From assembly GCA_028874315.1 (NCBI GenBank), contig JAPPKM010000131.1, positions 1 to 33,585 on the forward strand: 33,585 nt of DNA, read 5' to 3'. Shown here one piece after another: positions 8,461 to 18,095 of the stretch. The notes beneath the pieces were generated by a model, which made no database searches, had not been told where the DNA came from, and was given only the letters and a program-made list of their open reading frames with translations. The DNA is from Chloroflexota bacterium (lineage in GTDB: Bacteria; Chloroflexota; UBA11872). The translations under genes were made by a program, and so were the position numbers. How positions within the stretch are numbered: the first letter of the stretch is position 1; each line of letters starts with the position of its first letter.

Positions 8461-10074
8461 TCAGTCGTCCGACGGCTCGACCGCAAACGAATACAACTCT
8501 GCGTTCCTCATCACGAACCGCAGCCGCCGGTGCGGGACGAACCGGGTGTAGACGGTGCCGGAGTCGGCACTCTGGGGGAACGGCAGATTGGCGTCGCCCT
8601 GCCAGGTGACAGTGTGACGGACGCTGTCGCCGGTGAAGGAATCCGACTCCTGCAGTCCGCGACCGGGTAGCACCCGATCTCCGGCGTCGCGAACCTCGAC
8701 CTTGAGATAACCGCCGGTACCGCAGGCCGCGTTGATGACCAACCGGTCCCCCTCCGACACAAGCGGCTGTGTGGCCACCATCCCCTCGCGTCTTCCGCCG
8801 GCCCCGACAGAGACAAACCCATCGCGCCGCAGCTTGCCGATGCCCAGCGCATACCGGGGATCGCTCGCTGCACCTGCTGAAGAGTCTTTCGGCTCATTCT
8901 GATCCTCTGCGTACCAGAGATCGTGCTGCGAAGTCGCGCCGCCGAAGTAAACCCAGGTCTCGTCCCCCACGTTCAACATGCGAGGAATCCCGATCTGGTT
9001 GGCGCACCAGCTCCCCGGCTCCCCCAGGCCAATCCAGTCATGCGTGGGCGCCAGCCGTTCCCACTGGCGCCCGTCGCGGCTATTCACCAGTTCGACCGTT
9101 GACGTGTTGGACACCTGGTGAAACACGCCCAGGAACCCGATCCAATGCCCGCCCATACGAAACGGACGCATCCCGTAGAAGGCCACGTCCAGGTTGTCCA
9201 GCGCAGGGTCCGGCGCGAGGATCAGCCGCGGCTCGCTCCAGTTCACAAAGTCGCGGCTCTCGCACATGAAGACGCGGCGGACGACCCGCCGATTGGGTGT
9301 AGCCATCACCGCATCAAAGCTGGGCGCGCCGCCCACCATCGGCGCGTGAGTTGGCCGCGTGCGCGGCGCCAGTTCCATCAACGGGTGGCGCGTGACGATT
9401 CGATAAACACCGCTATCGGGATCGAATGTCGGAAATATCGTGTCGCCCAGCCGGTCGCCCAGCGACCCGAACCTGGGCACCTCATCCGCCGGCGTCCAGA
9501 GGATTCCATCTGGTGAGTACGCCAGCCGGATGTGCGCGCCCGGCGTCTCGTCGGCCACCCGGAAACCGGGCGGACCCAACTCGTAGAGCATCTTGTAGCG
9601 GCGCGCCGGTTCCTGCTCCAGCGGGTCGTCCAGCAGCGCCGGGCCCCAGACGTTTCCATACGTCTCGCTGCCGAAGACAATGTTGGTGTCGTGCCCGCCT
9701 TCCTCCACGATGCCCATGGCGGGCTTCTCCCAGTTCAGCCCGTCCGGCGATCGCGCATACATCACCCTGAACCGGCTGACGTGCCAGTCAATCATCGTCC
9801 CGCCCTCGCGCGCCAGCCTGTCGCGGTCCAGCGCCATGTCGGTGTACAGGCAGTGGAACCCGCCGTCGTCGTCCCGCCACAGCGCCCAGTCGTCCGCGCC
9901 GAAGTTGGTGAAGTGCTCCCAGGGCCGATCCAGTTGCAGCACCGGGTTCCGCTCGAGCCGCCTCGGCGCATGCACCGTGCGCCGAATGTTCTGGATCTCT
10001 TCGATCAGCCCGTTGTCGAAGAAGTACTGCGGCCTGTCACCGATGATCAGTTCGGTGGAGTCAAGCCCGGTCAC
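8461..10074 (-). CDS. Glycosyl-hydrolase-like protein (beta-propeller repeat motifs plus C-terminal beta-sandwich), copy A
   Basis: ORF 8461..10191. A GTG start at 10074 (VTGLDSTELIIGDRPQYFFDN) is plausible because the longer ORF overlaps the esterase gene. Repeated YSPDG..W / SRDG..W motifs and C-terminal RRDGFVSV...LVINAACGTGGYLKVEVRDAGDRVLPG...VTWQGD. Homologous to 15150..16577 and 25130..26566. Confidence 0.7.
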   Translation of the reverse strand: MTGLDSTELIIGDRPQYFFDNGLIEEIQNIRRTVHAPRRLERNPVLQLDRPWEHFTNFGADDWALWRDDDGGFHCLYTDMALDRDRLAREGGTMIDWHVSRFRVMYARSPDGLNWEKPAMGIVEEGGHDTNIVFGSETYGNVWGPALLDDPLEQEPARRYKMLYELGPPGFRVADETPGAHIRLAYSPDGILWTPADEVPRFGSLGDRLGDTIFPTFDPDSGVYRIVTRHPLMELAPRTRPTHAPMVGGAPSFDAVMATPNRRVVRRVFMCESRDFVNWSEPRLILAPDPALDNLDVAFYGMRPFRMGGHWIGFLGVFHQVSNTSTVELVNSRDGRQWERLAPTHDWIGLGEPGSWCANQIGIPRMLNVGDETWVYFGGATSQHDLWYAEDQNEPKDSSAGAASDPRYALGIGKLRRDGFVSVGAGGRREGMVATQPLVSEGDRLVINAACGTGGYLKVEVRDAGDRVLPGRGLQESDSFTGDSVRHTVTWQGDANLPFPQSADSGTVYTRFVPHRRLRFVMRNAELYSFAVEPSDD

Positions 10075-10136
10075 AGTTGCCTTCCTTACCGGCGCGTTGC
10101 GGCCTGTGGCCGACTTCCGACTCTCAGCGCCGTCGG

Positions 10137-11228
10137 TCAACCCTGCGTCAGCTGCTCCACCAGCCATGGTTCGGCCGTCACTCCGTACCACTGGTGCTCC
10201 CCTGGCTGTACATCGTGCACAAGGCAGTCGCCGCCGTCGTGCAGTGCGTACGCCTCGCGCGTGATGGCCACCTGTTCGTACACGTTGTCCAGCCCCCGCG
10301 CCCCGTTCAGCGGATCCTCGTCGCCGGTCTCGATCAGCAGCGGACGTGGCGCGATCAGCGCGCCCAGGTCACCCATGTCCACGGCCTGCCACAACCCGGG
10401 AACGTAGTTGCAACCGCAGTTGCTGTTCAGGTCCAGCAGCGAGTCGCGATAGCCGTAGAAGTAGCCGCTCACCACCGCCGCGCAGATCCGGTCGTCCATC
10501 GCCGCCAGCCACAGGGTTTGCAGCCCCCCGCCGCTGAGCCCGGCGCACCCGATGCGCTCCGGATCGCAGTCGTCCCGAGTCATAACGTAGTCCACCAGCC
10601 GCATCAAATCCCAGGTCCACATGCCGGTCACGGTCTGCCCCAGCGAGATCGCCGCGAAATTCAGCGGCGTGCAGGTGGACCGCATGAACGATTCTTCGTC
10701 ATTCGCCTGCCCCACCGGTTCGCGTCGCTCGCCAAAGGCGCGGGCGTCGGACGCAAACACGATCAGTCCGGCTTGCGCATAGCGCTCCGCATAGGCGCCA
10801 TTGTGTTTCTCGATGGTGTCGGCCACGGCCGGAATATCGCGTCGACCCGCCGTCATGTTCTTGCCCCCGCTGCCGTGCCCGTGCGGTGCGATGACGACGG
10901 GGCGCCGCTCGCCGGCCTGCAGGTCGTCCGGCAACAGCGCATATAGGGGCATGACGACGCCCGGCTCAGTATGGATCTCCATCCGCTGACGCACGTAGCC
11001 GTCGCACTGAACCGACTCGGTTACGACGGACCCCGGATCCGCGAGCCGCAAGCTGTCGATCCCCGTAATCGACGACAAGTGCCGGCGCGTCTCCTGGCGC
11101 CACGCCTCAAAGGCTGCCACGCCGCTCGTGTCTACCGGCATCTGGCGCGCCTCGCGGTCGAACCGCGCCTGCAGTTCGGCATGAGCCGGATAGAAGCGAG
11201 TGACCGTGGGAACGCGAGGAGTCGCCAT
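10137..11228 (-). CDS. Acetyl-xylan esterase-like / dienelactone-hydrolase-type alpha/beta hydrolase
   Basis: 363 aa. PVVIAPHGHGSGGKN, nucleophile elbow GCAGLSGGGLQTLW, acidic residue region RPLLIETGDEDPLN, catalytic His region QPGEHQWYG. Confidence 0.8.
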   Translation of the reverse strand: MATPRVPTVTRFYPAHAELQARFDREARQMPVDTSGVAAFEAWRQETRRHLSSITGIDSLRLADPGSVVTESVQCDGYVRQRMEIHTEPGVVMPLYALLPDDLQAGERRPVVIAPHGHGSGGKNMTAGRRDIPAVADTIEKHNGAYAERYAQAGLIVFASDARAFGERREPVGQANDEESFMRSTCTPLNFAAISLGQTVTGMWTWDLMRLVDYVMTRDDCDPERIGCAGLSGGGLQTLWLAAMDDRICAAVVSGYFYGYRDSLLDLNSNCGCNYVPGLWQAVDMGDLGALIAPRPLLIETGDEDPLNGARGLDNVYEQVAITREAYALHDGGDCLVHDVQPGEHQWYGVTAEPWLVEQLTQG

Positions 11229-11315
11229 GGCTCCGTACTTTAGGCCCGACCGCGACGCCGCGCGAACGGAAACCTGGACGAAAGTCCCGGTCCGATTAGC
11301 GCGGCCGGCCGGGAG

Positions 11316-12329
11316 CTACGCGAGAAGCGCTTCTCCACGCGCGCGGTCAGCGTTCAGCCGCGCCGTCAGGACCTCCAGCAACGAGTCCGCCAGCTCCTCC
11401 TGATTCACAGGCGTCGCGGCCTGCACCTGCGCGGCCCATTCGGGCCGAATACCAGAGGCTCCGGACATCGCCCCGGCAACCGGACCGCCCATGGCGCCAA
11501 TGGAGTCGGCGTCGCGTCCGAAGTTCGCCGACATCAGCGCGACCTCGTTGGGATCGCCGTCGGCCAGGAGCAGCAGGGCCAGCGCCACAGACGCCGACTC
11601 GCGCGGGTCTACCGCATTGCTGTGCCCCTCTTCGGGCTGCTGCGGCCAGTCCCACAGGTGATCGGCGTAGTAGGCGGCGCGGAACTCGGCAAAGTCGCCA
11701 GTCGACCGCGCCAGGCTCACCGCTGTATCAATGGCCGCGGGCATATCGCTTTCGGGATCCAGGTTGCCGAGCGCCGCCTCGATGACTGACTCGGCATCGG
11801 CGTTCGGATCGAAGGCCGCGGCCGTGGCGGCGGCCATGGCCAGGGCGCCGTCTTGCGGCGAGCCGCGATGGATCAGGCTGGTGACCTCGTACGCTTCCAG
11901 CATCGCCCGGCGGGGGTCGCCCGCGTTGACGATCCCGATCGGCGAAATGCACATCGCCGTGCTGTTGGAAATCATGTTCCCGATGCCCGCCTCGCGGGCC
12001 CTGACCCCTCCAATCGAGATCTTGTAGAAGGAACTGGCCACCGGCGGATAGAACTTGAACGGGTTCATCCGCTCGCGCCACACCTGCGCCCAGGCCGCCG
12101 CATTGACGTTGCCGTTCGTTCGCCCGATCGCCTCGCACAACATGTGCTTCAGGGCCGAGTCGTCGGTGCCCGCGCCCGGCTGCAGCCCCCGGTGCTCCTT
12201 GAGCGTGGTGACCTCGCCATGGCGCTCTGCGATGAACTCGTAGTGCAGCCCCTCCACCGGCCCGCCCATCGCGTCGCCCAACAAGCCGCCGAGCAGGCAT
12301 CCCATGATCTTGTCGCGCAAGTCAGTCAT
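11316..12329 (-). CDS. ADP-ribosylglycohydrolase family protein
   Basis: MTDLRDKIMGCLLGGLLGDAMGGPVEG...GTDDSALKHMLCEAI...NFGRDADSIGAMGGPVAGAMSGA: both metal-binding/catalytic motifs of the ARH/DraG family. ORF track start is 12365. Confidence 0.9.
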   Translation of the reverse strand: MTDLRDKIMGCLLGGLLGDAMGGPVEGLHYEFIAERHGEVTTLKEHRGLQPGAGTDDSALKHMLCEAIGRTNGNVNAAAWAQVWRERMNPFKFYPPVASSFYKISIGGVRAREAGIGNMISNSTAMCISPIGIVNAGDPRRAMLEAYEVTSLIHRGSPQDGALAMAAATAAAFDPNADAESVIEAALGNLDPESDMPAAIDTAVSLARSTGDFAEFRAAYYADHLWDWPQQPEEGHSNAVDPRESASVALALLLLADGDPNEVALMSANFGRDADSIGAMGGPVAGAMSGASGIRPEWAAQVQAATPVNQEELADSLLEVLTARLNADRARGEALLA

Positions 12330-12440
12330 AACCGTCTCCGTGCTGGCCCGAACCCCGCTGCCCAAGCTACACGCCCGCGGGCCGGTCGCGCGCAGCCCTC
12401 GATAAGCTCACGTGAAGCCGCTGAAACCTCGTACTGGCAA

Positions 12441-13490
12441 GTGACCCGCCTGCACCCTGAAGCGCTGACCGGCGACTACGGACACCGACTTGGACGGTTG
12501 ACCGGCGCCCAGCTGCAGGCCGCCGTCGATGGATTCGACCCTGGCCGACTCGTCGGCGCCTCGCCAATCCCCGGCGGCCAGTTCGGTCAAAACGTCCAGC
12601 TATCCACCGAATCCGGCGAGTGGATCCTGCGCGGCTGCCCACACTACGACTGGCAGTTTCCCAGGGAGCGCTACTTCGCGCGCCGGATCGCCACGCGCTC
12701 GCGCACTCGCGCCCCCTGGCCCTACCTCATCGAACCAGGTCGCGAGATCTTCGGCTGGAGTTTCGCGCTAATGCCGTACCTGCCCGGCCTCCAACTCTCG
12801 GATCCGTCAGTCCGTGCGCGGCTAACTCCGGCTGACGAGACAGCGATCGCTCGGGCGCTCGGCACCGGTCTCACAGTGCTGCACGAGTTGACCTGGACCC
12901 ATGCGGGCGCATACGCGCTCAAAGCGGACGACGTTGTGCCCTTCGCAGTCGGCCACCGAGAGCGCGTTCTGGGCGAGATCGACGAATTGGTGGCCCAGTG
13001 CGGCTGCCTTAACTCTCTAACGGACTCAGATCTGCATTGGCTCCGCCGGCTCCTCAAACACAACCAGTCAGCGCTCGACGTGCCCTTCCAGCCAACCTTC
13101 GTTCACCACGACTTCACCACGTCCAACGTCGTCGTCAACCGCAGTACAACGCCTTGGACCCTTGGCGGCGTCTTCGATTTGATGGAGGCCTATGTCGGAG
13201 ACCCCGAGGAGGACCTTGTACGAGCGCTGTTCAACTACAACTCGCGCCAGCACGGGCTGGCGCGAGACTTCCTGCGCGCCTACGTAAGCCGCAGGCCGTT
13301 GCGCGAGGACGCGGCAATGCGCCTTCGGCTGTACATGCTGCGCGACTGCCTGCTCATCTGGGAGTTTGGCCATCGATTCGGCAAGGAATGGGCGGCAAGC
13401 GCACCCGGTTTTCGGCAATGGGCTGAGCCGCTGGTATGCCAGGACTTCACGGCAATCGGCCGATGCCCCTCGAATCAAGTTTGGGTGTAA
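12441..13490 (+). CDS. Aminoglycoside phosphotransferase (APH)-like kinase
   Basis: In-frame GTG start at 12441 (VTRLHPEALTGDYGHRLGRLTG), well after the nominal ORF start at 11853. APH catalytic loop FVHHDFTTSNVVVN, then GGVFDLMEAYVGDPEEDLVRALF. Confidence 0.8.
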   Translation: MTRLHPEALTGDYGHRLGRLTGAQLQAAVDGFDPGRLVGASPIPGGQFGQNVQLSTESGEWILRGCPHYDWQFPRERYFARRIATRSRTRAPWPYLIEPGREIFGWSFALMPYLPGLQLSDPSVRARLTPADETAIARALGTGLTVLHELTWTHAGAYALKADDVVPFAVGHRERVLGEIDELVAQCGCLNSLTDSDLHWLRRLLKHNQSALDVPFQPTFVHHDFTTSNVVVNRSTTPWTLGGVFDLMEAYVGDPEEDLVRALFNYNSRQHGLARDFLRAYVSRRPLREDAAMRLRLYMLRDCLLIWEFGHRFGKEWAASAPGFRQWAEPLVCQDFTAIGRCPSNQVWV

Positions 13491-13507
13491 AGTTCCGCAC
13501 CGGAACT
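13491..13507. repeat. Short perfect inverted repeat (possible attenuator/terminator hairpin)
   Basis: AGTTCCG-CAC-CGGAACT, directly after the APH-like gene stop codon. No T-tract follows. Confidence 0.35.
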
Positions 13508-13528
13508 ACCCTCCCCGCTGGTCCGCCA

Positions 13529-14377
13529 ATGCTCGACTTCACCCGCTCCTTCATCACCTGGACCACCAATCCCAGGAAACCCCATCCCTATTACCGCTGG
13601 GATGGCGGCTTCGTCGGCGACCTTGGCGACGTCTACCGCGTGCGCATGCAGGTCGACTCGACCATGGACATCATCAGTCCTTCTGGATCGTCGATCACCC
13701 ACTACCTCAACTACCCCTGCCGCGCCGAGCTCACGATCGCGACCGAGCAGTTCTTCATGATCCCCAGCGGCGAGTGGCGGGCGGTCTTTACCCGCGAGCA
13801 CGGCGTGCCGATCGCGCGGGGTCCGTCGGACGTCCCCGAGCCCGTCGCCCGCAGGCCGGTGCTCGAGCGCTACGCGGACATGGATTTCCAACCCGTCACA
13901 CTCCCCGGCGCCGAACGGCTCCTCGACGGCCACGCCGTCAACGAAGCCACCCAGTCAGGCGCCGTCATCAACGGCCAGACCACCTACCGCGACAAGGCCA
14001 CCGGACTGGACATTCGAGTCGAGTTCCCAATCCGCCTCATGAACCTCCACCCCGACTCCGGCAAATTCCAGCTCTGCTGCGGACCGGTCATCGTTCCCGA
14101 CATGGCCACCTGGGACGGCGAGGGCGTGGACCGCGTGTTTCTGGCCGAGGTTGCCTTGAGCCAGTTCGACTACGTCGAGTTCATCCTCCGCCGCGAAATC
14201 GAGCCGGCCGAGAGCGAAAAAGAGTGGTTCCACCAGGTCCGCGGCCGCGACCGCCTCGAACTCTGGGACCCCAACAACCCACCGCCCCAGCCCCTCGTAC
14301 TTCAGCGCCCCCGCCCCCACGTCTACCACGAGACCTGGGCATTTGACTCGGAAAACGTGATCCTGCGCGCGCCCTAG
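13529..14377 (+). CDS. Conserved-looking protein of unknown function
   Basis: ORF 13436..14377. Internal start MLDFTRSFITWTTNPRKPHPYYRWDGGFVGDLGDVYRVRMQVDSTM avoids overlap with the APH-like gene. No recognised catalytic motif; soluble composition. Confidence 0.65.
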   Translation: MLDFTRSFITWTTNPRKPHPYYRWDGGFVGDLGDVYRVRMQVDSTMDIISPSGSSITHYLNYPCRAELTIATEQFFMIPSGEWRAVFTREHGVPIARGPSDVPEPVARRPVLERYADMDFQPVTLPGAERLLDGHAVNEATQSGAVINGQTTYRDKATGLDIRVEFPIRLMNLHPDSGKFQLCCGPVIVPDMATWDGEGVDRVFLAEVALSQFDYVEFILRREIEPAESEKEWFHQVRGRDRLELWDPNNPPPQPLVLQRPRPHVYHETWAFDSENVILRAP

Positions 14378-14411
14378 CCCCACTCTGCTGGGTCCTGGAA
14401 TAGACCGGACC

Positions 14412-14624
14412 ATGATGATTCATGGCGAATATCGAGCCGCAGACACGTACGACTATGACGCTGGCGTCTTCCACGGCGACGTGATTGACACTCGCGACGT
14501 CATTACCTTCCAGGCCGCCTCGGTTGCGGAGTTGCGTCAGGCATTCAGGGACTCGGTCGACGAGTACCTCAAAGTCTGCACCGAGCGAGGCCGCAATTCC
14601 GGTCAGGCGGCGTCGGCACGCTAG
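14412..14624 (+). CDS. Short HicB-like protein (RNase H-fold antitoxin domain without a C-terminal RHH domain)
   Basis: YDYDAGVFHGDVIDTRDVITFQAASVAELRQAFRDSVDEYLKVCTERG matches the HicB N-terminal pattern; ends at 70 aa. No HicA-like ORF adjacent. Confidence 0.75.
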   Translation: MMIHGEYRAADTYDYDAGVFHGDVIDTRDVITFQAASVAELRQAFRDSVDEYLKVCTERGRNSGQAASAR

Positions 14625-14667
14625 TCGTTTGGTCTGCGCACCTGCCCGGCGCGACGACCGAGCGGAG

Positions 14668-15069
14668 CTAGCAGCAACCGCTGTCCACGTACGCCTCCGC
14701 CTCGATCTCCAGCACCGACTCGCCGCCAACCAGGCTCGTGCAGCCAATAAAGGCCGACGCCGGCATTGCGTTGCCAAATGCCTCCAGGTGCGCCCGCCCC
14801 ACCGCGTCCGCGTCCCGGTCGATGTCGGTCAGGAACACCCGCGTTCGCACCACGTCATCCAGCGTCGCGCCCGCCTCCGCTAGCCCCTTCTCGATAATCC
14901 TGATCGCGTGTTTCGCCTGCGCGTAGGCGTCTCCCGGCGCATCGGGATGCTCGGGCGGCAGCGGACCGGTGGTTCCGGCCACCCATATGTGCGGACCGAC
15001 CCGCACCGCCCGTGAGTAACCGATCGCGGCTTCGGTTGGCTTGCCTGACGAAATGCACTGACGCTCCAT
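14668..15069 (-). CDS. RidA family (YjgF/YER057c/UK114) protein
   Basis: 133 aa. GYSRAVRVGPHIWVAGTTG...QAKHAIRIIEKGLAEAGATLDDVVRTRVFLTDIDRDADAVGRAHLEAFG...PASAFIGCTSLVGGESVLEIEAEAYV. Confidence 0.92.
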   Translation of the reverse strand: MERQCISSGKPTEAAIGYSRAVRVGPHIWVAGTTGPLPPEHPDAPGDAYAQAKHAIRIIEKGLAEAGATLDDVVRTRVFLTDIDRDADAVGRAHLEAFGNAMPASAFIGCTSLVGGESVLEIEAEAYVDSGCC

Positions 15070-15149
15070 GAACGTGCTCCTGAGGATTCAAGGTGCCTGC
15101 ATCGTCGCGGCAACTGCCGCGCCGACGCAATCCGCTATGGACGAACGCG

Positions 15150-16577
15150 CTAGGTCAGCGCGTAGGCGTGCAGCCTCGCGGCGCCGTGGATGTGGAATCT
15201 CAGGCGAACCTGCCGCCGACCGCAGGCGCCCAGTTCCGCGCCCTGCCAGCTGGCCGCAGCCCGCACATTATCGACCGCCAGCGGCACGCACTCCTCGCGG
15301 CTGAATCCGGGAATCACCTCGCCCGTCTCCGCGTCGAGCACTTCGACGTCCACCCAGCTCCGCCGCGCAATCACGTCCGCCACGTTCGCGTTCAACCGCG
15401 TGTCCGGCGCTATCGCCAGCGGCGTCGTCTCCAGCGACCCCGAAATCTCCCGGTCCACCGTCTGCATGCACGTGAACCCATCCAGCCGCAGCGTCGCCAG
15501 GCCCAGCTGCGTCAGTCGAACGGACCCACTCTTCCCGCCCCCGAACTCCTTGGGATAGTTCCCCGGCGGCCAGAGGCTCCAGTCCTCGCCCTGCCCGCTG
15601 TAGTAGATGTAGATGGTGTCGTCCTTGACGATGATGCGGTCGCCAATCACAAGGAATCCGGCGTCCCACGCGCCCCGCTCGCCCCGCGGGATCACCTTGT
15701 CGGTCAGGCAGATGCGCGAGAAATGCTCGCCGTCCTTGCTGACGGCCAGCCGCAAGTCCGCTGCGTACTGTCCGAACACCCCGAGCCCGTTGGGCACGTA
15801 CCAGCCGAACTCGTACACCGAAATCCAGCCCGTGCCGTACCGGTCCAGCGTCAGGAAGTGGTTCTCCTGCTCCAGCCCATCCTTGGGATCGAGAAACGGG
15901 TTGTCGGGACTGGACGTGAACTTCTCGACGCTTGGTCCGTAGGCGATGAACTTGCCGCGGACGGTTGCCGGCCCTGGCTTGGCCGCCGGTACACGTTCTT
16001 GCCAGATCAGGATGTATCGACGATCCGGGTCCGTGGCCTGCTCGTCCAGCGCCAGGACCACAATGTCCGGACCATGCGACAGCGCCGGCAGGTCGACGGC
16101 CGGGCCCACGGTCCAGTGAATGCCGTCCGGCGAGTACGCGGCACGCGCCGGCCCGCTCCCTACAAGGTCTTTCGTGACCATCTTGAACCGGCGCGCAGGG
16201 TCGGGCTCCGTCGGATCGCGAATTACCGCCCCCAGCATGTCCAGGCAGATGTTGTTGTCCTTGGACCCGTTGAACTCGAAAAGCCCCAACTTCGGCTTGA
16301 TCCAGCGGATGCCGTCCTCGCTGTAGGCATAGCCCATGCGCCGCCAGCGCAGGCGCTCCTGGTCGGCTCCCGTGTACCAGCACTTGAACAAGCCGTCGTC
16401 CGGGTCGTACAGCACCGTCCGCACCGACCACACACTGGCCCGCACCGCGTCCCACTCGTCCAGCCGCCCCACCGGCAGCACCGGATTCGCCGGATGCTTC
16501 GTCGCCTCGCACACCCGCTGCTCCACGTTATGCGTGGCCGCAACCTCGTCCAGGTCCAGAAACAGGTGTTTTGTCAT
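15150..16577 (-). CDS. Glycosyl-hydrolase-like protein, copy B
   Basis: 475 aa. KHLFLDLDEVAATHNVEQRV...YDPDDGLFKCWYTGADQ...MGYAYSEDGIRWIKPKLGLFEFNG...AAYSPDGIHWTVGP...LRLDGFTCMQ...SWVDVEVLDAETGEVIPGFS. Same layout as 25130..26566. Confidence 0.8.
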   Translation of the reverse strand: MTKHLFLDLDEVAATHNVEQRVCEATKHPANPVLPVGRLDEWDAVRASVWSVRTVLYDPDDGLFKCWYTGADQERLRWRRMGYAYSEDGIRWIKPKLGLFEFNGSKDNNICLDMLGAVIRDPTEPDPARRFKMVTKDLVGSGPARAAYSPDGIHWTVGPAVDLPALSHGPDIVVLALDEQATDPDRRYILIWQERVPAAKPGPATVRGKFIAYGPSVEKFTSSPDNPFLDPKDGLEQENHFLTLDRYGTGWISVYEFGWYVPNGLGVFGQYAADLRLAVSKDGEHFSRICLTDKVIPRGERGAWDAGFLVIGDRIIVKDDTIYIYYSGQGEDWSLWPPGNYPKEFGGGKSGSVRLTQLGLATLRLDGFTCMQTVDREISGSLETTPLAIAPDTRLNANVADVIARRSWVDVEVLDAETGEVIPGFSREECVPLAVDNVRAAASWQGAELGACGRRQVRLRFHIHGAARLHAYALT

Positions 16578-16682
16578 GGGTCCGGGCTTTCGAGTCTAAA
16601 TAGTTCGCTCACCGCATATCGTCGCCGGATACCCGCCGGCGCGCAATCCGGCCAATGCCACGACAAGGCTCGCGCGCTCCGC

Positions 16683-18056
16683 CTACGGCATGCCCGCAAA
16701 CAGAATCCGCCGCCGCTGCTGACTCTCGCGGACTCGCTGGTCGATCTCCTCGGGGGACCAGTCCTTGAGGACAAGGCCGACAAGGTCGTCGCGCACCTCG
16801 CGATGATCGGAGTCCGAGGCCAGATTGCTGACTTCGTTTGGATTCGCCTGCAGGTCGAATAGCTCCGGCGGCTCACCGTGGTAGTAGTTCAGCTTGTAGC
16901 GTCCTCGCCGGACCATGCGGGCGGGCCGGTCCGTCCCATGCGCTTCGAACTCAGCGAACACGGCCCGGTCGCCATCAAGCCTCGATTCCAGCAGGTCGTC
17001 GCCGACGATCCCCTCGGCTTCGGCGCCCGCCGCTTCCACGATGGTGCGCGTCAGGTCCAGCAGCGAAACCGGCGTATCCACCCGCGAGCCGCCTTCGATC
17101 CGGCCCGGCCACGCCGCGATCAGCGGCACCCGCACTGACGGCTCGTAGAACGAACTCTTCCACCACAACCCGTGCTCGCCAAGCATCTCGCCGTGATCCG
17201 ACGTGTAGACCACCAGCGTGTTGTCGACCGCCCCGCTGGCCTCCAGCGCTTCGAGGACCCGGCCAACCTGCGCGTCCGTGAACGAAACCATGCCGTAGTA
17301 GGCCGTCCGTGCCCGTCCAATCTGGGCTTCGGTCAGACCCTCCGCGCCCAGATACTCTCGAAAGCGCCGGCTCTGCGGATGCACCGTGTCGATCGGCTGG
17401 GCAGCCGCGCTCGGCTGATTAACGTAGTCCGGGTAGTACATATCGAAGTACTCAGCCCGTACCGTCAGCGGCGTGTGCGGCAGAAACCACCCCACCACGG
17501 CCGCCCAAGGCCCATCCTTGCGTGCCGGATCCGACAGGTACGCCACCGCCGCGTCAGTCACGCTCTCGTCGTACCGCTGTTGCCAGGTATCGCCCGCGCC
17601 CGCGCTCTCAAGCCGCTCGCGAGTTCCGGTGTGCGCGCGAATCGGCGCCTCCCAATCCGGAAAGCTGGAGCCCATCACGCCCGGCCGCATTTCGTCGTGG
17701 ATGCGCCGGGCGAACCCATGCATCTGGTTTGGACCGCCAATGCTCATGCGCCCGCACAGCGCCGTCTCGTATGCCACCGCGTTCAGCCGGTGAGCCCACG
17801 TAGGTTCCGTGACGGGCAGCGGACAGGAGTTATCCCAGGCGCCGACTTGGTGGACCGGCAATCCCGTCAGAAAAGCCGAACGCGACGGCACGCAAAGCGG
17901 CGATGGGCAGTACGCGTTCTCGAACGTCACGCCGCGATCGGCCAAGCCCTGGATCGCTGGGGTGCTGACGAAGGAATGGCCGTACGGCGAACTCACCATC
18001 GGGCTGTGCTGGTCGCTCATCAGCACCAGCACATTGGGCCGCGCCGAGGCCGTCAA
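16683..18056 (-). CDS. Type I sulfatase (arylsulfatase family)
   Basis: 457 aa. NVLVLMSDQHSPMVSSPYGHSFVSTPAIQGLADRGVTFENAYCPSPLCVPSRSAFLTG (CxPSR formylglycine site); VYTSDHGEMLGEHGLWWKSSFYEPSVRVPLI. Confidence 0.95.
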   Translation of the reverse strand: MTASARPNVLVLMSDQHSPMVSSPYGHSFVSTPAIQGLADRGVTFENAYCPSPLCVPSRSAFLTGLPVHQVGAWDNSCPLPVTEPTWAHRLNAVAYETALCGRMSIGGPNQMHGFARRIHDEMRPGVMGSSFPDWEAPIRAHTGTRERLESAGAGDTWQQRYDESVTDAAVAYLSDPARKDGPWAAVVGWFLPHTPLTVRAEYFDMYYPDYVNQPSAAAQPIDTVHPQSRRFREYLGAEGLTEAQIGRARTAYYGMVSFTDAQVGRVLEALEASGAVDNTLVVYTSDHGEMLGEHGLWWKSSFYEPSVRVPLIAAWPGRIEGGSRVDTPVSLLDLTRTIVEAAGAEAEGIVGDDLLESRLDGDRAVFAEFEAHGTDRPARMVRRGRYKLNYYHGEPPELFDLQANPNEVSNLASDSDHREVRDDLVGLVLKDWSPEEIDQRVRESQQRRRILFAGMP

Positions 18057-18095
18057 ACCAGCCTTCGTCGTATCAGTCCACGCACGGCCCGCCTG

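Noticed and set aside
11853-12440. N-terminal extension of the APH-like ORF
   Set aside because: Antisense to the ADP-ribosylglycohydrolase gene; Arg/Pro/His-rich; kinase similarity begins only after the GTG at 12441.
15093-16862. 589-aa plus-strand ORF
   Set aside because: Antisense to the glycosidase-like gene and the sulfatase 3' end; Arg/Pro/Ala-rich low-information sequence typical of GC-rich antisense frames.
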